Source: Durusdinium trenchii
Lineage: Eukaryota > Sar > Dinophyceae > Suessiales > Symbiodiniaceae
Assembly (NCBI GenBank): GCA_963970005.1
Contig: CAXAMN010018668.1
Coordinates: forward strand, 120,464 to 184,463
Reading direction: 5' to 3'
DNA: 64,000 nt
The notes beneath the pieces are model-generated. The model saw only the letters and a program-made list of their open reading frames with translations. It did no database searches and was not told the DNA's origin. The position numbers and the translations under genes were made by a program. Of this stretch, positions 58,190 to 64,000 are shown piece after piece; within the stretch, counting starts at the first letter, position 1, and each line of letters begins with the position of its first letter.

Positions 58190-58384
58190 CTGCATTGAGC
58201 ATGGGGCGTCTTCCATAGCGTGCCAGGGTCATTGTTGCATTCGCCTCCCAGCACCCAAATACCTGAGGGGCGCATCAAAGTGCTGGCAGCATGAAGAATG
58301 GCGTCTGCAAGCTTGTTCAATCCCATTGCAAACTGCCCAATGACCCGAGCTTCTAAAGAGTTCCCCAGCTCAGTATTATATGGC
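58190..58384 (-). CDS. Candidate internal exon with a Kelch-like motif
   Basis: 195 bases between CGACAGCAG and a TGCAG|GTGAAG donor. One base precedes 64 full codons and two bases follow, phase 2 at both ends. It reads NTELGNSLEARVIGQFAMGL, NKLADAILHAASTLMRP and SGIWVLGGECNNDPGTLW. The last piece resembles a Kelch repeat (hydrophobic run, GG, then a tryptophan about ten residues on), but a single repeat is weak evidence. It may belong with the tracts at 56339-56922. Confidence 0.45.
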
Positions 58385-58876
58385 CTGCTGTCGTTGATAT
58401 TTCACCAATCAACCACAGAACCTGTCTTGGATTGGATTTGTTACGTCAAGTCCCGATTCTGCCTTCAACCAATTTTGGGAAAGTTACATTAATTAGCTTT
58501 CAGGTCCGCAAGTTTGACAATGAATCCGCCGACCCCACTCGTGGGATGAGGCGTGACTGTTGATGAAGGCTAAGGCTATATGATTAAGGCTAAGGCTGAG
58601 GCTAGGCTAAGGCTAAGGCTATACCTCCCCTACCCCTCCGGAGCCTTGTTGCAGTGACGAAAAGGTCCCGAGATTTGTACAAGATTTGCGCAAGATTTGT
58701 CCAAGATTTGTGCAAGATTTTGCCAAATGTATTGGTTTGCTTCTTACTGGCGATTGGGGCACCAACTCCACCCGCGCGGGAAAATAAGCACGGTCCCTAA
58801 ATGGTCCCGGGCTCGAATCCCGGGCTGGTCGCGGCCTGGTCCCTGCTAGTGCTCTTGGTTTTTCTCAGATTTTGTA
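58385..58876. repeat. Short tandem repeats in non-coding DNA
   Basis: AAGGCT repeats at about 58568-58622 and five CAAGATTTGT(A/C)C-like units at about 58672-58721. A palindromic GGGCTCGAATCCCGGG near 58808 resembles a tRNA T-arm but has no tRNA around it. Confidence 0.65.
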
Positions 58877-59040
58877 ATGTGTTCCGCTGGAATTCTAAGA
58901 TTTTCAAAGGTTTTTGTAAGATTTACTCATGCCTTTCAGGTCTTTTGCGAGGTTTTTTCCAGCATTTTCTGTGGTTCTTCTAGGTAGTTCTGCGGTTGTC
59001 TAAAGTCTCCATGTTGTTTTTTGGGTTCCCAGATTTTCAA
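58877..59040 (+). repeat. Family D dispersed repeat, copy 1
   Basis: CCGCTGGAATTCTAAGATTT, TTTTTGTAAGATTTACTCAT, GCCTTTCAGGTCTTTTGCGA, then GGGTTCCCAGATTTTCAA. Two more copies lie at 61010-61304 on the other side of the satellite. Confidence 0.8.
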
Positions 59041-59161
59041 CAAACTATACAAGCATAGACGCCAAACAGCATCAAAAATCGATTTCTTGGTTCGCCCTAC
59101 TTTCACCCCAAGAGCAAACTGCTTCATCATCGCTATCTGTCCGGCCACACTCCTCTCCAGT

Positions 59162-59550
59162 AAGCCGGGCCACAGAGACCAGCCACAGAGTTCAGGGGCG
59201 CGGCCAAGACAAGGACAAGAGGAGGACAAGACCCGGACACAGAGCCGGGCCACAGAGACCAGCCACAGAGTTCAGGGGCGCGGCCAAGACAAGGACAAAA
59301 GGAGGACAAGACCCGGACACAGAGCCGGCCACAGAGCCCAGCCACAGAGTTCAGGGGCGCGGCCAAGACAAGGACAAGAGGAGGACAAGAAGAGGACAAG
59401 GCCCAGGCACAGAGCCCAGCACAGAGGACAAAAGGAGGACAAGAGCCCAGTAAGAGCCCTGCTCTCTTTCTCTTTCTCTTTCTCTTTCTCTTTCTCTTTC
59501 TCTTTTTCTTTCTTTCTTTCTTTCCTTCTGTCTTTCTTTCTTTCTTTCTT

Positions 59551-59582
<32 letters not shown>

Positions 59583-59703
59583 TCTCTTAAGTGTCTCTTT
59601 CTCTGTCTTTCTCTCTGCAGAGCGCGCTGTGAGCGCGCCTTTCTGGAGCGTATTTCAGAGCGCGCCAGAGCGCGCCGTCCAAAGCACACGCGCGCGTGCC
59701 CTG

Positions 59704-59734
<31 letters not shown>

Positions 59735-60960
59735 ACTTTCTCTTTAAGTTTCTCTTTCTCTGTCTTTCTCTCTGCAGAACGCTGCCAGCGCGCCTTTCTG
59801 GAGCGTGAGCGCGCCGTCCAAATCACACGAGCGGCTCGCCCTTTCTCTTTCTCTTTCTCTTTCTCTCTCTCTCTCTTTCTCATTAAGTTTCTCTTTCTCT
59901 GTCTTTCTCTCTGCAGAGCGCGCTCTAAGCGCCTTTCTGGAGCGTGAGCGCGCCGTCCATAGCACAAGAGCGCACGCGCGCTCGCCCTGCTTTCTTTCTT
60001 TCTTTCTGTCTTTCTTTCTTTCTTTCTTTCTGTCTTTCTCTCTCTCTCTCTCTCGCACTCTCTCTCTCTCTCTCTCTTTCTCTTCAAGTTTATCTTTCTC
60101 TGTCTTTCTCTCTGTAGAGCACGCTCTGAGCGCGCCTTTCTGGGGCGTATGGAGTTCAGGGGCGCGGCCAAGAGGAGGACAAGAGGAGGACACAGAGTTG
60201 ACAGAGTTCAGGGGCGCGGCCAAGAGGAGGACAACGAGGACAAGAGGAGGACAAGGCGTGGACACAGAGCCCAGCCACACAGCCCAGCCACAGAGTTGAC
60301 AGAGTTCACGGCAAGGAGGGCAAGAGGAGGACAAGGCCTGGACACAGAGCCCAGCCACACAGCCCAGCCACAGAGTTGACAGAGTTCATGGCAAGAGGAG
60401 GACAAGGCCTGGACACAGAGCCCAGCCACAGAGCCCAGCCAGAGAGTTGACAGAGTTCAGGGCGCGGCCAAGAAGAGAACAAGAGGAGGACAAGGCCCAC
60501 CCACAGAGCCCAGCCACAGAGTTGACAGGGTTCAGGGCGCGGCCAAGAAGAGAACAAGAGGAGGACAAGGCCGGACACAGAGCCCAGCCACAGTTGACAG
60601 AGTTCAGGAGGAAAAGGGCTGGACACAGAGTTGGCAGAGTTGAGGGGCGCGGCCAAGAGGAGGACAAGGCCCAGCCACAGAGCCCAGAGTTCATAGCAAG
60701 AGGAGGGGGAGGACAAGAGGAGGAGAAGTGAGGACAAGGCCAGCCACGGAGCCCAGCCACAGAGTTGACAGAGTTCATGGCAAGAAGAGAACAAGAGGAG
60801 GACAAGGCCCGGACACAGAGCCCAGCCNNNNNNNNNNCAGGGGCGCGGCCAAGAGGAGGACAAGAGGAGGACAAGGCCCAGCCATAGAGCCCAGCCCAGA
60901 GCCCAGCCACGGAGCCCAGCCACAGAGTTCAGGGGCGCGGCCAGTGAGCGTGGCCAGCTC
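59162..60960 (+). repeat. 1.8-kb composite satellite
   Basis: Three parts. 59162-59458: about 65-bp units with GGGGCGCGGCCAAGACAAGG, ACAAGAGGAGGACAAG and CACAGAGCCCAGCCACAGAG. 59459-60145: four units, each a long CT tract ending in CTCTCTGCAG (or TAG) followed by AGCGCGCTGTGAGCGCGCC, TTTCTGGAGCG and GCGCGCCGTCC. 60146-60960: units like the first part, more variable, with GAGTTGACAGAGTTCA. Long arginine/glutamine- or leucine-rich frames on both strands are repeat products. Ten N interrupt it at 60828-60837. Confidence 0.9.
60828..60837. other. 10-N assembly gap inside the satellite
   Basis: A placeholder gap in the third part of the array; the true copy number is unknown. Confidence 0.95.
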
Positions 60961-61009
60961 TTTTCTTTCTAAGATAGAACCCCAACAGTAAACTGTTTGG
61001 GGAAAAATG

Positions 61010-61304
61010 CTAACCCATTTTCCTCGATGTTCAATCGTTTTCCGCTGGATTTCAAAGATTTTCTAAGGAGTTTCTGTAAGATTTACTCATACCTTTCGTA
61101 CCTTGTGCGAGGATGTTTCTAGGATTTTCTCTGCTTGTCTAGGGCCTCCGTGTTGTCTTTTTGGGTTCCCAGATTTTCAAAGAAAAATACTAACCCATTT
61201 TCATCGATTTTCTAACATTGTCCGCTGGATTTCTAGAATTTGCAAAGGTTTTTGTAAGACTTACTCATGCCTTTCAGGTCTTTTGCCAGGGTTTCTTCCA
61301 GCCA
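61010..61304 (+). repeat. Family D dispersed repeat, copies 2 and 3
   Basis: Copy 2 (about 61029-61179) and copy 3 (about 61190-61304) repeat TTTGTAAGA(T/C)TTACTCAT, CCTTTC(A/G)GGTC/TACC and CTAACCCATTTTC(C/A)TCGAT. With copy 1 at 58877 they bracket the composite satellite in the same orientation. Confidence 0.8.
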
Positions 61305-62645
61305 CTTCCCTGGGGGTCGGCGGCTGCCAAGCGTTAGCCTGGTTAAATATGTTTTCTCTTGACATTTCACAGCTTCAATTCCCACTGATGGTCAGGGATA
61401 ATGATTGGGCATAGCAAAGGTCACAACAACGTCAGTGCCACACACCCGGAAGGTATCCCTTGAAGTCAGCGGCTCAAAAAGGATGCCCGATTAATCTTGC
61501 TACACCACAAATCACAAGCTAAAGGGAGCATATGTGTAGATACAGTACATAATATTACTTCACATGGAGCTGCCATTCACTGCCGTAACTCTGCAAATGC
61601 CAGAACTCATACCAGACAAGTTGCAGCCTTCCTTGTCCACAACAGTCGGCGAGTGTGCGACCTTGACCCGAGATGCTATTAATTGTTCACTGGCAAGTAT
61701 CATGAGAGTGAACTGGGCGCGGCAAATGACTTACTAGAAATGGCCAGGTTCTAAACTTGTTGTCAGCCTTTGAAACGCTGATGATGAAATGCCTTTGCAT
61801 TGGCTCCCGGACCAAGATCAAGCTCACGGCAAGACTTTTGAAGGACTTTAATTATCAACAACCAATGTTTTGTGTTGTATGACAATTTTATGGTTCATAC
61901 TATGTCATCAAATTTTAGTCGAAACCCATCATGACACTTGCATTCAACCCCCCCGCGCAATATGGGATGCCGCACCAAAGGGAACAGCCGCGTGTGGTCT
62001 TGAGACAAGACACCGGTGACTTGCTCCCAGTCCTCCCCGGTCTTTGAGACCTTCAGTCACAGCAACCCGATGTTCTCTTCGAAATGTCAGCCACCCTCAC
62101 AGCAACCAGGATGTTCGGTGATTCCTTTCCAAAGTATGGCTAAGGGGAATGTTTGTATCACTTGAAATTAACTCATGTGATTTTTCGCGCAAGTGTCCTT
62201 GGCATGCAAGTCGTGTCCTGGTTTTGTGAGTATTTCATAGCCGAATGCAGCATCATTGAGGGCAGTTCGTGCATCGATGGGCTTGACGAAACCGGAAACT
62301 GAGGCAGCAAAGGATGCTTGCAGATTGGAGATGTATTATATAATTTAATGCAACTCAACTCAGTCAGTATTTAACCTTCACACTGTTGTGGAAGCACCTG
62401 CTCATTACCAAGCAGTGTAGCTCATCACGGAATTCATCCCTGAATTGGCTTGGCCTGTACTTTTTACCATTGTGGACATCATGGTTGCGATGTTGCGATT
62501 GTCAGTCTTCCACCGGCGAGAAGAGCTGTCGCTCGTACCGAACACTTCATTTCGGGCCCATTGCCATCAGCATGCATGGTGCGTCTCACAGCATCAACAT
62601 CCATCAAGGTGCTCATGGCATGAAACGGCTGTGAGGCTCCGGACA
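61305..62645. other. Non-coding stretch
   Basis: No supported gene; short frames at 61497-61682 and 62386-62678 are without motif. Confidence 0.4.
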
Positions 62646-62815
62646 GTACTACTAGGACTAGGAGCAAGAAGCTTCTAGTATTCTAGTAGCGAGGTGCATC
62701 GCTACTAGTAACAAGGGCATCGCTACTAGGAGCAAGAAGCTACTACAGTAGTAGCTCCTGGCATTGCTACTAGTAACAAGAAGCTACTAGTAACAAAGGG
62801 CATCGCTACTAGTGC
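62646..62815 (+). repeat. Family A repeat, long copy
   Basis: CTAGGAGCAAGAAGCTTC, CATCGCTACTAGTAACAAGG (repeated), GAAGCTACTACAGTAGTAGC, TCCTGGCATTGCTACTAG. The GGGG before CTCCTGG is lost. Confidence 0.85.
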
Positions 62816-63392
62816 CAGCTCTGAGGCTGCGGGCCCAAGTGTCTGCCAGGCAATCACCATGGGCAAGACCGCCATACAAAAGTAGGGTGCCATTCACGAA
62901 ATGTACCATGGCCTGGCTCCAGGGCTCGAAGAGGGAGACGAGTCTCTCAGCTTGTCACGAGGTTTGTCGTCCCGATGATCTTAAGCCATTTTAGACAAGA
63001 TCAAGTCTCGATTCAACACTTCGAGGCAAGTCTTCTAAGTGAACAATAGTGACAACCACGATGGAAACCTCGAATATGATTTAGCTCCCATTGCCATGGT
63101 AGACATTGCAGGCTTGCCCGACACCACAACCTTGAGCCGGCTTTAAACATCTCTCGTCAACTCCACTTGGCTTTTCCAAGCATCCCTGCCCCTTCTCTTG
63201 GTGTGAAGCGTGGCTCTCGGAAGTTGGGATAACGCCTCAGGACCAAATGGGGCCTCTTGGTCAGGAGTGATGACTGCGAAAGTCACTAGCAGTAACTACA
63301 GTAGCCCATAGACCCCATAGACCTCGCCAGCAGCAAATTTACAAACAAAATATACAAAAACAATAAAATTATATACAGTAAGAACATCTTGC
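62816..63392. other. Non-coding stretch
   Basis: Nothing supported. Confidence 0.4.
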
Positions 63393-63667
63393 CTTTGGAT
63401 GCCCTTTTGATGTGCTTCCATGTGCTTCCTGGGTTGCTGTGTCGCAATCCCTTCAGCCCAACATAGTTGGGGCTCGACAAGAACGGTCAAATGCTGCTCA
63501 GAAACAACGCTTTCTGTTCGAACAACCCTCGTCCACTCTGGGCTCCCCTGCAGGTATGCAGCCATCCGTTCAAAACGCGAGGGTGCGCTTCGGAAGACGT
63601 AGTCATTTCCGCCGAACCTGTCTTCAATGGATTTGGATGTTTTCTTTGGATCTGGAGCACAAATGTT
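63393..63667 (-). CDS. Strong candidate exon, unrecognised
   Basis: About 90 codons open without low complexity: CAPDPKKTSKSIEDRFGG, NDYVFRSAPSRFERMAAYLQ, GSPEWTRVVRTESVVSEQHL, LVEPQLCWAEGIATQQPRKH. The 3' end is proposed at CCAAAG|GCAAGA, a GC donor of the kind dinoflagellates use; past it the frame runs on into AT-rich DNA. The acceptor is CACAAG or, 16 bases later, CTCCAG. No family is recognised. Confidence 0.5.
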
Positions 63668-63800
63668 CTTGTGGCTTTTCCTTCAACATTCAGCAGTCAA
63701 ATTCTGCTCGAAGGCTTTTAGGAATAAATGGCAGCATATTCCTCAGAGAGAAATGCTATCCGATATCCAATTGCCCGTGCTAGGATCTATATAGTGCATT

Positions 63801-63998
63801 CTATTTAAGACTTGTGGAGACTGCAGGATTCTGGGCTGTTGGCCCAGTTTTGGATCTTGGATTGTCAAAGCGGCCGCCCATCGACCCACTGAGCAACCGG
63901 CCCTGGAAAGGGATTTCCAGCCTTGGCGGACTTGGAACCCTTCCTTCTTGACGCCAGCACGACACTCGATGAGAAGCCCTAGTAGACTGCTGGTGCAT
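63801..63998 (-). CDS. Candidate coding tract at the window edge, partial
   Basis: Two minus frames are open over nearly 200 bases (one reads LEIPFQGRLLSGSMGGRFDN, the other IECRAGVKKEGFQVRQGW). The coding frame cannot be decided. It could be an upstream exon of the gene that includes 63393-63667. Confidence 0.28.
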   Translation of the reverse strand: MHQQSTRASHRVSCWRQEGRVPSPPRLEIPFQGRLLSGSMGGRFDNPRSKTGPTAQNPAVSTSLK

Positions 63999-64000
63999 GA

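Noticed and set aside
58800-58832. tRNA T-arm-like GGGCTCGAATCCCGGG
   Set aside because: The first T of the B box is C, no A box, anticodon arm or acceptor stem fits around it, and it is explained by a CCCGGG palindrome.
59021-60300. Long plus and minus frames (up to about 205 codons) rich in Arg/Gln/Glu, Ser/Phe or Leu/Ser
   Set aside because: They follow the period of the satellite and CT tracts in several frames at once and have no motif; they are repeat products.

Overview
The window looks like nuclear DNA of a dinoflagellate, most likely from the Symbiodiniaceae or a close relative. This is inferred, not proven. The grounds are: no prokaryotic gene packing; one long intronless gene for a ubiquitin-like plus BspA-type leucine-rich-repeat protein; several short exon-like tracts, nearly all on the minus strand, with GT (and one possible GC) donors; and a 21-bp repeat read as 'MASNLIA' or 'RLEAIAI' that recurs in predicted proteins of this group. 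No rRNA, convincing tRNA, CRISPR array or organellar gene was seen.

Layout. 1-7 kb: mostly non-coding, with weak coding tracts on both strands. 7.0-8.9 kb: an AT-rich insertion with about 0.33-0.43 kb terminal inverted repeats, inserted in a short tandem repeat and holding three small broken reading frames. 9.0-11.2 kb: a decayed C2H2 zinc-finger relic, then the best gene of the window (BspA-like, minus strand). 14.1-15.3 kb: a repeat zone full of GGGTGCCC motifs. 15-40 kb: sparse DNA with scattered copies of three dispersed repeat families (A, a CTACTAG/GGGGCTCCTGG family; B, the 21-bp family; C, a GGATAGCTCA...GGTTCCTAGA family that can carry a hairpin) and isolated minus-strand exon candidates. 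40.0-41.7 kb: a TATAAAA-rich repeat zone and a 0.86-kb fold-back element. 42.8-51.6 kb: several exon candidates on the minus strand; the best are three at 47.5-48.6 kb whose reading phases fit together across two short introns. 52.3-55.7 kb: tandem segmental copies, a 60-bp satellite and an AT-rich palindrome cluster. 56.3-58.4 kb: minus-strand exon candidates, one with a Kelch-like motif, interrupted by an inverted-repeat element with perfect 28-bp ends. 58.9-61.3 kb: a 1.8-kb composite satellite flanked by copies of another repeat. 63.4-64.0 kb: one strong minus-strand exon candidate and a weaker tract at the window edge.

Nearly all tracts with convincing coding character lie on the minus strand, as expected from the one-directional gene arrays of dinoflagellates. 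Apart from the BspA-like protein and the zinc-finger relic, the coding tracts were not recognised, and their exon limits are read by eye from splice-site motifs. The window holds three assembly gaps (10, 400 and 10 N); one is flanked by an identical 47-bp copy on each side and looks like an assembly artefact.
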